This document shows, piece after piece, positions 25,724-33,996 of a stretch of 64,000 nucleotides of DNA. The stretch is from Sporosarcina sp. BP05 (GTDB lineage: Bacteria; Bacillota; Bacilli; Bacillales_A; Planococcaceae): assembly GCF_014282005.1 (NCBI RefSeq), contig NZ_JACFTD010000002.1:496001-560000 (forward strand), given 5' to 3'. A program made the position numbers and the translations under genes. The notes below the pieces were generated by a model. That model did not search any database, was not told where the DNA came from, and was given only the letters and a program-made list of their open reading frames with translations. Position 1 is the stretch's first letter. Each line of letters begins with the position of its first letter.

Positions 25724-27460
25724 AGATTGTTCAAGGAACATAAAGATGGGTGTATTATCATGTCTAAAGACTGTGATAAGATAGCCGTCAGCATTTTGTA
25801 CAATGCCGATTTCCACATCTTCGGGTTGAACAGCAATCGGTGTGATGAACGTTTGCTTACGAATATTTCGATTAGTTAGACCTAAGGAACTGAATCGTTC
25901 TCCGAGTAATGCAGGATTTGAAAGCAGTGTCTGCTCGATAGCAGAGCGTTCTTCAACTGGCATATCCTCACTCCACCAAACTTTACGAGGTTGGAACTTG
26001 TGATGCGCAAGATAATCGATTTTCAGTAGACTACGTGCGATATCCATATCGGCACGTCCATCTTCTAGTAGAAAAACATTCAAACGTATGAAGAGGTCTT
26101 CCAACTGATGTCCGATTCTAGACCAACCACGATTCTCCCAATAGGAGCCGAATTGTTGGAAGAAATCGAATGGCGTTTCAAAGACTTCTGATACAAGATA
26201 TTCCACCGTTCGCGGTAAGCGGTTGTCGTTCCAATATTTTTCAAGGACATCCTCAGTCTGTTTAATGCGCAGGATATCATCAAACGTTAATACGTTATTT
26301 GAAAATATTTCATAAGGTGCTTCATCGATAAACTGATAACCATATTGTTCGGCTTGTATACGCAAGCCAGTTCCACGCAGTAACTTAAGGAATCCTAGCT
26401 GCATCTCCTCAGGCCTCATTGCGAAAACCTCATTGAATGTTTTTCGGAAAGAATTATAATCCTCTTCAGGTAGCCCTGCAATCAAATCCAAATGCTGGTC
26501 AATCTTCCCGCCTTCTTTCACCATCAATACGGTACGGGAAAGTTTTTCGAAGTTCTGGCGGCGCTGTACTAATTCATTTGTTAAATCGTTTGTGGATTGA
26601 ACGCCAATTTCAAATCTGAATAGTCCAGCCGGAGCATTGTCATTAAGAAATTGGATGACTTCGGGACGCATAATGTCTCCCGTTATTTCAAACTGGAAAA
26701 CGGTGCCTGGTATATGTTCATCAATCAAAAATTGGAACATTTCCATTGCATAGCTCCTGCTAATATTGAATGTGCGATCCACAAACTTGATTGTTTTTGC
26801 ACCATTCGCCATTAAATACCTAATATCGTCTTTTATAGCCTCCCGGTTGAAGTAGCGGACGCCTACTTCGATGGATGACAGACAGAATTGACATGAAAAA
26901 GGACAACCTCTGCTTGTTTCAATATATGTAACCCTTTTTCCGAGTTCCGGGACATCTTCTGAAAACTGGAATGGAGAGGGAAGTTCTCGTAAATCCAATT
27001 TGGGTCCTGGAGCTGTAATTTTTAGTTGATCATTATTCCGGTAAGCAATTCCTTGGACAGCTGTTAGTTCATCTTTCCCAGCATACACATCCAAGAGATG
27101 TTTAAATGTTCTTTCCCCTTCACCAATTACGATGACATCAATTTCAGGAACACGTTCTAGCCAATAATCATAATCGTACGTTACTTCTGGTCCGCCGGCG
27201 ATAATTTTGACGTCGGGCTTAACTTTCTTTAACATACGTATCACTTTTATGGATTCTTCAATGTTCCAAATGTACAAACTAAAGCCGACAACATTTGGCA
27301 TTTTTTGATATAAGTCTGATACGATATTCATAGTCGGATCCTTGATTGTATACTCGGTAATGATTGGGCTATACTCGGGCATTGCATATGTTTTCAAACA
27401 GCGTATGGCTAAATTTGTATGGATGTATTTCGCATTTAATGTTGTAAGTACAATGTTCAT
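25700..27460 (-). CDS. B12-binding-domain radical SAM protein
   Basis: 586 residues. An N-terminal cobalamin-binding-like Rossmann domain (about 1-150) is followed by a radical SAM barrel with the 4Fe-4S motif C186-x3-C190-x2-C193 and then a DUF4080-type C-terminal region. Proteins of this kind often methylate or rearrange unactivated carbons, and the substrate is not predictable here. The last residues (G-K-A-E-G-A-F) and the TAG stop are encoded by the end of a dispersed repeat, so the natural C-terminus was probably altered by its insertion. It is monocistronic. Confidence 0.88.
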   Translation of the reverse strand: MNIVLTTLNAKYIHTNLAIRCLKTYAMPEYSPIITEYTIKDPTMNIVSDLYQKMPNVVGFSLYIWNIEESIKVIRMLKKVKPDVKIIAGGPEVTYDYDYWLERVPEIDVIVIGEGERTFKHLLDVYAGKDELTAVQGIAYRNNDQLKITAPGPKLDLRELPSPFQFSEDVPELGKRVTYIETSRGCPFSCQFCLSSIEVGVRYFNREAIKDDIRYLMANGAKTIKFVDRTFNISRSYAMEMFQFLIDEHIPGTVFQFEITGDIMRPEVIQFLNDNAPAGLFRFEIGVQSTNDLTNELVQRRQNFEKLSRTVLMVKEGGKIDQHLDLIAGLPEEDYNSFRKTFNEVFAMRPEEMQLGFLKLLRGTGLRIQAEQYGYQFIDEAPYEIFSNNVLTFDDILRIKQTEDVLEKYWNDNRLPRTVEYLVSEVFETPFDFFQQFGSYWENRGWSRIGHQLEDLFIRLNVFLLEDGRADMDIARSLLKIDYLAHHKFQPRKVWWSEDMPVEERSAIEQTLLSNPALLGERFSSLGLTNRNIRKQTFITPIAVQPEDVEIGIVQNADGYLITVFRHDNTPIFMFLEQSGKAEGAF

Positions 27461-27651
27461 AACCTAACTCCTTTTCTTCGTAGCTGTTTTTATAGGTTGT
27501 TCAGTTTGCGATATAGGTAATAGGACTTATTTCCATTATGTCTGAAATATGGAATAATCTGAATTAGAGCAGTTTTGTATAAACTTGACCTATCTGCATG
27601 AATCAGTGTTATTTTTCATATTGTTTAAAAATGGGATGTGGAGGAATACAC

Positions 27652-29085
27652 TTGAAATATAAAAATGTTAAGGTACTGAAACATATCACTTTTCTATTGG
27701 ACAATCAAATCAAACCATGTGCCGTTTTTGAACTTGATGGTACGCTTTTATATGTGAACGACTCGTTTCGCAAAGAATTCGTTTATGAAGGAAAAGAAAA
27801 CATCAACGAGTTTTTCATAAGTTCAACTACCGACATTTGGGATGATGTTACGGGTTCAATAAAAAAAATCGAGAATAAAACATTCGATGTGAACATTCGA
27901 TTGAACCAAGATAGGGTAGGTGTCGTGAAAATGCAACTTGAGTATTTTGACGATGTCCAGCAGGTAATTGCGTTATTCGATGCTCCACAAAATAGTGTGG
28001 ACAACCCGGGTAAAACCTATAGACAAGCTTTTCGTAATTCGGATAGCTTCATGGTTGTTATTGATCGGGATGGGTTAATTTATGATGTCAACGATTTGCA
28101 TACATCTTTTTTTAACCTGCCGAAAGATTATTTTGTAGGTAAATCAGTGGAAGCAATCGTTAATTTGTTTCCGGAGGATTCTGAATTACTCACCAATTAT
28201 TTTGAGGACGTGAACCTATATGGGTTTGCTGAAATAACAACCAGGTATGTAAGAAATATGGATGAGGTAAGTTATTATCAAATATCCACATTATACGATA
28301 GCGAGACACAAACCTATTTGATAAGAATGAACAATCGAACAGAAGAAATGGCCATGGAAAAGCGCTTGGCCCATTCAAATTCATTATCAACGATTGGTGA
28401 ACTTGCGGCAAGTATAGCGCATGAAATTAGAAATCCAATGACGACATTGAAAGGTTTTGTTCAATTACTTAAGATTTCTGCTACAGTGGATACTATGAAA
28501 TATCTTTCCGTTATCGATGAAGAAATAGATAGGATGGAGTCTATATTAAATGAAATGTTAATCCTATCCAAACCTGGACTGAACGAAAAAACGACATTCT
28601 CTTTGGGTGTACTGGTGGCAGACATGATTCAGGTTGTCTATCCGAAAGCTTTGATGGATGGTATTACAATTACACAAAAAGAAAATATACTTAAAGATTC
28701 ATTGATTGTTGGTGATTCAGATAAAATTAAACAAGTCCTTTTAAATTTGTTCAAAAATGGTATTGAAGCGATGACGCCTGGAGGGAATCTCTCAATATTT
28801 GTGAATCTGGATACTCCTGGAAAAGTCGTTTTAGGTGTTTCAGATACTGGAAAAGGAATGGATAAATATCAAATAAAGCAAGTCTTCATGCCATTCTTCA
28901 CCACTAAGTCTGATGGATCTGGACTTGGACTGCCGTTTGTTTTGAAAAATATCGAAGATCATGGTGGAACGGTTGTAGTTGAGAGTAAAGTTGACGAAGG
29001 CACAACCTTTATCGTAACATTTCCGACGGCAATTGGACATGCACCAGCGGCAGAGACAACTAAAAAAAGAGTACTTTCGCAGTAA
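27652..29085 (+). CDS. Soluble PAS sensor histidine kinase (sporulation-kinase-like)
   Basis: The TTG start at 27652 lies seven bases after GGAGG. A longer ATG frame from 27598 has no ribosome site. The 477 residues have no membrane segment. Two PAS-like regions (about 10-110 and 125-240) precede HisKA with A-H-E-I-R-N-P-M-T (His257) and an HATPase_c domain with D-T-G-K-G-M and G-S-G-L-G-L. No response regulator is nearby. The architecture resembles cytoplasmic KinA/KinE-type kinases feeding Spo0F, but a different target is possible. Confidence 0.88.
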   Translation: MKYKNVKVLKHITFLLDNQIKPCAVFELDGTLLYVNDSFRKEFVYEGKENINEFFISSTTDIWDDVTGSIKKIENKTFDVNIRLNQDRVGVVKMQLEYFDDVQQVIALFDAPQNSVDNPGKTYRQAFRNSDSFMVVIDRDGLIYDVNDLHTSFFNLPKDYFVGKSVEAIVNLFPEDSELLTNYFEDVNLYGFAEITTRYVRNMDEVSYYQISTLYDSETQTYLIRMNNRTEEMAMEKRLAHSNSLSTIGELAASIAHEIRNPMTTLKGFVQLLKISATVDTMKYLSVIDEEIDRMESILNEMLILSKPGLNEKTTFSLGVLVADMIQVVYPKALMDGITITQKENILKDSLIVGDSDKIKQVLLNLFKNGIEAMTPGGNLSIFVNLDTPGKVVLGVSDTGKGMDKYQIKQVFMPFFTTKSDGSGLGLPFVLKNIEDHGGTVVVESKVDEGTTFIVTFPTAIGHAPAAETTKKRVLSQ

Positions 29086-29114
29086 TTAATAGTTCGAAAC
29101 GTCTTCTTGGTCTT

Positions 29115-29144
29115 TTGACATGAAGACGTGTTTGTCGTTATAAT
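29115..29144 (+). promoter_or_regulatory. Strong SigA-type promoter of the marR gene
   Basis: Consensus TTGACA (29115-29120) and TATAAT (29139-29144), spacer 18. An 8-bp inverted repeat, ACGTCTTC (29099-29106) and GAAGACGT (29122-29129), flanks the -35 box and is a candidate autoregulatory operator. Confidence 0.75.
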
Positions 29145-29182
29145 GAGGGCAACTATTGAGCGGAGTATAGAAGGGGCACTGA

Positions 29183-29626
29183 ATGATGACAAAAGATACT
29201 GAACGGGCACTGAAATTATTTATCGTTCTTTCAAGGGCAAGCAAAGTGATTTTAGAAGAAGCGCATAAACCAAGTGAAAAGCATGGACTTAATCCGACTG
29301 AATTCGCTGTTCTTGAATTACTTCATCACAGGGGCAGACAGCCAATCCAGAAGATTGGGCAGAAAATTTTACTTCGAAGTGGTTCGATGACTTACGTTGT
29401 CGATAAGCTTGAAAAGCGTGGATTATTGGAACGCGTCTTTTGCGAAGAAGATAAGCGGGTGACATATATGTCGATAACCCAGGAAGGCGTCAATTTAATG
29501 ACATCTATCTTCCCAGAGCATGCGAATAATATCGAATCCATCATGTCTTCTCTCTCTGTTGAAGAACAAGACCAGGCAATTGAATTGGTACGGAAATTGG
29601 GACTCTCGGTCAAGAGCTTATCGTAA
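29183..29626 (+). CDS. MarR family transcriptional regulator
   Basis: 147 residues, with ATG at 29183 or 29186 behind AAGGGG. The winged-helix core shows the recognition part around K-I-L-L-R-S-G-S-M-T-Y-V-V-D-K-L and the wing D-K-R-V-T-Y. The MhqR/YusO branch of Bacillus is the closest I recognise. It lacks the N-terminal redox cysteine of OhrR, although one Cys lies just before the wing (F-C-E-E-D-K-R). No efflux or detoxification gene is adjacent, so targets are unknown. Autoregulation is suggested by the promoter palindrome. Confidence 0.85.
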   Translation: MMTKDTERALKLFIVLSRASKVILEEAHKPSEKHGLNPTEFAVLELLHHRGRQPIQKIGQKILLRSGSMTYVVDKLEKRGLLERVFCEEDKRVTYMSITQEGVNLMTSIFPEHANNIESIMSSLSVEEQDQAIELVRKLGLSVKSLS

Positions 29627-29631
29627 AACAC

Positions 29632-29667
29632 AGCAACTCGTCTAACGGGTGCTGGGTTTTTTTTATT
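29632..29667 (+). terminator. Terminator of the marR gene
   Basis: CAGCAACTCG / CGGGTGCTG imperfect hairpin followed by eight T. Confidence 0.7.
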
Positions 29668-29755
29668 GTATTGGAAATTATAATACGCATGGCCTCCTCA
29701 CTAGTGTTTTATGCAAGTAAATGGTTAATCATCAGACGTGTTTTTGTAACAGTTA

Positions 29756-29799
29756 AAAAAGAGTCAAATGGAAGGTTATCCATTTGACTCTTTTTAGTC
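29756..29799. terminator. Bidirectional terminator before the lipoprotein gene
   Basis: AAAAGAGTCAAATGGA / TCCATTTGACTCTTTT, perfect 16-bp arms. Confidence 0.88.
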
Positions 29800-29804
29800 G
29801 TCCA

Positions 29805-30431
29805 TTATTTAGTAACAATCGTTTCAGCCATACGAAGGAATTGCTCAAAATATTCTTCCTCTGGAGTATCATAGATTGTAAGTCTAACAATCATATTGTC
29901 ACGTTCAAAGATAATTCCCGTAATAGATACAGTTTCAGCTTTTAGGGCCAGAACTTTAGCGTTTTCGATACCTTCACCACTTGGGATTGACTTCTCATCT
30001 AGCACTTCAGTTGGCGCGCTACCGTCTCCTGATGCTTCAAGTACAGCAACCATATTTTCGGCTAAATAATCATAAGTGCTGTCTTCCTTAGCAACCGTTT
30101 CAATGCGCATAAACACAGCTTCATTGTTTGCTGAAATTAAGCTGTCCTTACCAGGTTCTTCACTTATTAATGAATAGTCAGGAAGAACAGAAATAGCATA
30201 ACTTTGTTCATCGCTTTCTCTCAGTTTCGCATCTTTCATGATGTCTCCTTGACTGTCAGCAACTTCTGTATCCGGTACCTTGCCTTCAGTAACTGTACCT
30301 TTATCTACGTTTTCAACAACTCCAGTAGATCCATTAGTACTTTCTTGGTCCTTAGCGGGACTTGTTCCACAACCGGTAAGTAATAAAGTGGTCGCGATTG
30401 CTGCGTATATAAAACTCCATCTGCTTTTCAT
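29805..30431 (-). CDS. Hypothetical lipoprotein, 208 residues
   Basis: A type II signal peptide with L-L-T-G-C predicts lipidation at Cys21. Residues 22-60 are a polar, Ser/Asp/Glu-rich linker. The remaining globular part (S-Y-A-I-S-V-L-P-D-Y-S-L... to the end) looks like a small alpha/beta domain. I do not recognise a family. It is monocistronic, with a strong terminator behind and an AAGGAGGGG site before the ATG. It is probably an outer-face sensor or accessory protein, which the sequence does not settle. Confidence 0.75.
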   Translation of the reverse strand: MKSRWSFIYAAIATTLLLTGCGTSPAKDQESTNGSTGVVENVDKGTVTEGKVPDTEVADSQGDIMKDAKLRESDEQSYAISVLPDYSLISEEPGKDSLISANNEAVFMRIETVAKEDSTYDYLAENMVAVLEASGDGSAPTEVLDEKSIPSGEGIENAKVLALKAETVSITGIIFERDNMIVRLTIYDTPEEEYFEQFLRMAETIVTK

Positions 30432-30663
30432 CGTAAACCCCTCCTTGGTTAAATTTGACGTCTGAGACGCCGTAATGTTTCATTAATAGTACCTTAGTTT
30501 TTTGAATCTTTTATAGTGTGCCTTAAAAATAGTATAACGTAAAGTCTTTTCTAATGCTGGCTGTTTTTAGTTGTCGGAATGTGTCGTTAACTAACTCCCT
30601 TATAATGAGAGTATTCCTGTATAATATAAAATTAGCTATGTGTTAATCCATGGAGGGATTATC

Positions 30664-30816
30664 TTGGAGTGGAATTTAGAAGAAGAAATTGAATCATTAC
30701 GTGAAAAGATGATGGACGCAGCGATAAAAAAAGGACTGACTGCTGCTGAAACGGTAGAGTTCAGTAGAAAGCTTGATAATATCATGGATCAATACGAAGA
30801 GCTAAAAAAAGGCTGA
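30664..30816 (+). CDS. Spo0E-like aspartyl-phosphate phosphatase (small)
   Basis: 50 residues from TTG 30664, six bases after GGAGGG. The product is two predicted helices with the family signature at the start of helix two, S-R-K-L-D in E-F-S-R-K-L-D, where Spo0E proteins have S-Q-E-L-D. Spo0E-family proteins dephosphorylate Spo0A~P and delay sporulation. A TATAAT lies at 30620-30625, and TTGTCGGA (30571-30578) is one base from the Spo0A box. It is monocistronic. Confidence 0.85.
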   Translation: MEWNLEEEIESLREKMMDAAIKKGLTAAETVEFSRKLDNIMDQYEELKKG

Positions 30817-30972
30817 TAACGGAGTAATGGGGTATGCCTGTCTTAGGAAGAAGTTAGTCGCTTTACAGATGGGCTCGATAAAATTAGAAAAATATTTTGT
30901 AAACAATGTTTAATAAACAAGAAAAGCGGGGAAATTAAGTTAGAACACAGCAACATTCTCATTTCCCCCTTT

Positions 30973-31016
30973 TGAGGACGGATCCCTATTACAGGGTTCC
31001 GTCCTCCTTTTTTTTA
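30973..31016 (+). terminator. Terminator in the gap before ykwC
   Basis: GAGGACGGA / TCCGTCCTC hairpin with a long T-run. An adjacent GGGGAAAT ... ATTTCCCC pairing (about 30929-30968) could form a preceding hairpin. Between the Spo0E-like gene and this structure (30817-30972) I see no gene. Confidence 0.75.
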
Positions 31017-31120
31017 TGAAAGTAGAAATGAATGATGGAAAAATACAAATTCTTTGGTAGGATAAAAGATAATACGACTATTAACTTCATTCAGCAGTGG
31101 AGTCACCCCTGCAGATTGAA

Positions 31121-31191
31121 GAAAGGAAGGCAACCTAAGTACGCCGCGTCCTGCGGCAACGGTTGCATGACCTACATCCTGTAGGTCCGCG
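31121..31191 (-). repeat. Dispersed intergenic repeat, copy 4 (fragment, reverse orientation)
   Basis: On the minus strand: CCTAC-AGGAT-GTAGG, then the 37-nt unit (31130-31166) with outer stem GCAACC/GGTTGC and inner GCCGC/GCGGC, then CCTTCC. The leader and tail are missing. It lies 10-20 bp before the ribosome site of ykwC, in its leader. Confidence 0.85.
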
Positions 31192-31214
31192 CATTTGATA
31201 GAGGGGGAATTAAA

Positions 31215-32081
31215 ATGGAAATCAAAAAGATCGCATTTATTGGGACAGGTGTTATGGGCGCCAGCGTTGTTAAGCACCTCTTAGACAGTAATTATGAAGT
31301 GGCTATATATACACGTACAAAAGAAAGGGCGAGGTCTCTAATTGAAGCAGGCGCTGCTTGGGAGGACACTATTGCTGAGGCGGTGAAGGATGCACAATTA
31401 ATCTTCACAATGGTTGGGTATCCGGCAGATGTCGAAGAAATTTACTTTGGAGATAGTGGTATTTTTTCAACTGGTAAGGCAGGTCAGATTCTTATTGATA
31501 TGACGACTTCCAGCCCGGCACTGGCTATACGGATTGCGAAGGCAGGTGCTACGTTGCAGATGGCAGCAATCGATGCACCTGTTTCCGGGGGAGACATTGG
31601 CGCGAAGAATGGGACGTTGTCAATTATGTGTGGCGGCGAAGAAGAAGTATTCAAGACAATCACACCGGTTTTGTCGGTATTTGGAAAACAAATTGTTTAT
31701 CAGGGACTAGCAGGCTCCGGGCAGCACGCGAAAATGTGCAATCAAATTGCCATTGCAACCAATATGATCGGTGTTTGCGAAGCGCTGGTGTACGCTGAAA
31801 AAGCGGGACTGGATCCTGAAACTGTGCTGAAGTCTATATCAACAGGAGCAGCGGGCTCATGGTCATTGTCCAATTTGGCACCACGGATGTTAGATGAGGA
31901 TTTTGAACCAGGATTTTATGTTAAGCATTTCTTGAAAGATATAAACATTGCCCTGACAGAAGCTAAAGCGATGCAGCTATCACTTCCTGGATTAAATCTT
32001 GCGCATGAAATGTATGGAAAGCTTGTTGAAAAAGGTTTTGGCGAAAAAGGGACACAAGTTCTATATAAAAGTTATTTATAA
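31215..32081 (+). CDS. ykwC: 3-hydroxyisobutyrate dehydrogenase-like NAD(P)-dependent oxidoreductase (YkwC-like)
   Basis: 288 residues, ATG behind GAGGGGG. Beta-hydroxyacid dehydrogenase with the nucleotide-binding G-T-G-V-M-G (10-15), substrate-binding D-A-P-V-S-G-G and catalytic Lys173 in G-S-G-Q-H-A-K-M-C-N-Q. The sequence tracks B. subtilis YkwC closely, whose substrate is not established. The family reduces or oxidises 3-hydroxyisobutyrate, tartronate semialdehyde and similar acids. It stands alone, with a chemotaxis gene about 250 bp downstream. Confidence 0.9.
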   Translation: MEIKKIAFIGTGVMGASVVKHLLDSNYEVAIYTRTKERARSLIEAGAAWEDTIAEAVKDAQLIFTMVGYPADVEEIYFGDSGIFSTGKAGQILIDMTTSSPALAIRIAKAGATLQMAAIDAPVSGGDIGAKNGTLSIMCGGEEEVFKTITPVLSVFGKQIVYQGLAGSGQHAKMCNQIAIATNMIGVCEALVYAEKAGLDPETVLKSISTGAAGSWSLSNLAPRMLDEDFEPGFYVKHFLKDINIALTEAKAMQLSLPGLNLAHEMYGKLVEKGFGEKGTQVLYKSYL

Positions 32082-32180
32082 ACCTAAATAGTTATAGAAA
32101 TACGCCGAAAATAGAAATAAGTGATCAATTAATTTGATTAAGCACTAAATAATTTGACCAGGTGAATACCTAAATAAACT

Positions 32181-32273
32181 GAACGAAGGCGCCTTTCAAG
32201 GGGGAGCCGAAGCCCTAAGACTTTCGGCGAGGCTGTTTGGCATATGGCGGGAGGCATCCCCTATCGCTGAAGA
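32181..32273 (+). repeat. Second dispersed repeat type, copy b
   Basis: GAACGAAGGCGCCTT, then GCCGAAGCCC...GGCGAGGC pairing segments and ATGGCGGGAGGCATCCCCTA. Related to 16044-16105. It separates ykwC from cheW. Confidence 0.6.
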
Positions 32274-32326
32274 GGATTCGATTGGATACCTATATAATAC
32301 TATTATAAAACGCGGGAGCTGAGTGG

Positions 32327-32785
32327 GTGAATACAATTAAATCAGATGCAGTAACATATGAAGTCTTTGAATTTGTAGAATTTCAAGTAGGCAAAAGCAA
32401 TTTTGGACTTGGCATTCAACATGTCCGTGAAATTATTCAACCCGTCCTAGTTACTGTATTGCCACATGCGCACCCGTATATTGAAGGGATTATTCAATTA
32501 CGAGGAGAAGTACTTCCTGTCATCGATTTGAAGAAAGTAACAGGAAATACAGATATCAATGAAAGTGATGAATCAAAATATATCGTTGCGGAATTCGACG
32601 GGACAACAGTTGTCTTAGATGTGACGGCTGTCACCCAAATCCAGCGTATCAATTTTTCAGAAATTGAACCTGCTTCTGATATGTATATGGGTAATAAAGT
32701 ACCTGTTTCGGGAGTTATCAAGCGTGATAATGGAATGATTCTTCTCGTTGACTTTGAAAAAGTAATCGCAGAGCAAATTAAGTAA
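32327..32785 (+). CDS. cheW: Chemotaxis coupling protein CheW
   Basis: 152 residues, GTG start behind CGGGAG. A single CheW domain with the pattern F-x-V-G-x-x-x-F-G-L-G-I-Q-H-V-R-E-I at 20-40, and I-Q-L-R-G-E-V-L-P-V-I-D-L. It links methyl-accepting receptors to the CheA kinase at the membrane. No receiver domain follows, so it is CheW rather than CheV. No other chemotaxis gene is in the window. A TATAAT is at 32293-32298 without a clear -35. Confidence 0.9.
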   Translation: MNTIKSDAVTYEVFEFVEFQVGKSNFGLGIQHVREIIQPVLVTVLPHAHPYIEGIIQLRGEVLPVIDLKKVTGNTDINESDESKYIVAEFDGTTVVLDVTAVTQIQRINFSEIEPASDMYMGNKVPVSGVIKRDNGMILLVDFEKVIAEQIK

Positions 32786-32798
32786 TAGAAGAGAGAAA

Positions 32799-32843
32799 GG
32801 GGCTATTCTCGCTGGTAGCCAGCAGGAATAACCCCTTTTTAAA
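32799..32843 (+). terminator. Terminator of cheW
   Basis: AAGGGGCTATTC / GAATAACCCCTT outer arms with an inner CTGGTAGCCAG hairpin, then TTTT. Confidence 0.85.
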
Positions 32844-33248
32844 AAGATAAGAAAGTATACGTTTTTCAACATGGAATAGTGTCTAGCTACAGCGCCTAGC
32901 CCCTGGGCCCACACGACGTGGGTCATGCAGCTGTTGTGACAGGATGTCGCGATCTTAGGCTGCCTTCCTCAGTCGCTTCAGTCCATAAGTTAAAGGCAAA
33001 GAGCGCCTTTATCTTATGGCCATCCGACGTACAGGACGTACTAGTGCCGACGTTGCCACAGGACGTGGCGAATTTAGTCGGCCAGCGCTTTTCGGGTCTA
33101 CCAAGACGCTTGCGCTTTTCTTATTGTCTAGACTCCAGCGCCTAGCCCCTCGAGTCGCTTCAGTCCTAAAGTTAAAGGCAAAGAGCGCCTTTATCTTTAG
33201 GCCCTCCAGCGCTTTTCGGGTCTACCAAGGCGCTTGCGCTTTTCCTAT
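32843..33248 (+). repeat. Dispersed intergenic repeat, copy 5 (compound)
   Basis: Leader, GTCTAG at 32881, hairpin CCCAC-ACGAC-GTGGG, 37-nt units at 32927-32963 and 33046-33082 (outer stem GCCGAC/GTCGGC in the latter), and an AAAGAGC-loop hairpin with AAAGGC/GCCTTT arms (32992-33010). A second element starts GTCTAG at 33126 with another AAAGAGC hairpin (33174-33192), outer arms CCTAAAG/CTTTAGG. It ends in CGCTTTTCCTATT. The last bases provide the stop codon of ykyB. Confidence 0.92.
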
Positions 33249-33709
33249 TTACCATCCAAATAAGATGAACGAAAACTTTGTGTACCCTGAATGCTGTGGA
33301 TAGACCTTTTTGGTACCGTTTTTTTCTTCTCGGGTACGACCTGATGGATGGGTCCCACATATTTGGAGAGAAGCTCACGCGCAGTTTTCAAGCTCATTCG
33401 TTCTTGTGGGTTGCGAGAAGTTGGATCTTGTTGTCCGAGGTGTGGAAGTGTATTGAAGTCTTCTTTTTCCGGGATTGTATGAAAGAGGAATTCGTCACAT
33501 CGGACGAGAACTGTGGAATGCTGCTTGCTGAATTTGGGATTGTCGACAAAATGCAATCCGATTTTTTCGGCAGTACCCGAACTAAGAAGTTTGTCTATTG
33601 CCATCTTTTTTAAAGCGTAAAGTTGTCTATTGTCAGGCGCTGTTTTTGCATGTCGATTTACAGTATAGATGGCAATTGCCAGTTGACGGATGGAATGCTT
33701 GTTTTTCAA
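33245..33709 (-). CDS. ykyB: YkyB-like protein
   Basis: 154 residues. The sequence follows B. subtilis YkyB: A-I-Y-T-V-N-R-H-A-K-T-A-P near residue 13, I-G-L-H-F-V-D-N-P-K-F-S, and E-D-F-N-T-L-P-H-L-G. Its function is unknown, and it is a basic, soluble protein. The C-terminal part (after about residue 125) is unlike YkyB as I remember it and is Lys/Ser-rich. The TAG stop falls in the tail of the adjoining dispersed repeat. In B. subtilis it sits in the same yku neighbourhood. Confidence 0.88.
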   Translation of the reverse strand: MKNKHSIRQLAIAIYTVNRHAKTAPDNRQLYALKKMAIDKLLSSGTAEKIGLHFVDNPKFSKQHSTVLVRCDEFLFHTIPEKEDFNTLPHLGQQDPTSRNPQERMSLKTARELLSKYVGPIHQVVPEKKKTVPKRSIHSIQGTQSFRSSYLDGK

Positions 33710-33996
33710 AATAGGCCTCCTTCGTTGGAAGATTGAATGATTATATATGTTTCATATAATACCAAGAATGAAAGAATTGTACAACTTCAGACTTAAATGT
33801 TGGTGAAAACACTGGGTTTTCTGAAGGCGCATTTTGCTACTAATAGAAGAATTACGCATCTAATTAGTTGATACATACTTTTTCGATATCAGTGCAATCT
33901 ATTTATATTCGACTATAAGTGATCGGGCGACTGTTACACATTGGCCTGGATTACTCGATGAAAGTTTAGATAAATGCACAACAGACGGAGGCACAC

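Noticed and set aside
32283-32298. SigD-type promoter for cheW
   Set aside because: I looked for TAAA-N15-GCCGATAT and found no acceptable match; only a TATAAT without -35 is visible.
33278-33613. 111-codon plus-strand frame
   Set aside because: Antisense to ykyB, which matches a known family; no ribosome site.
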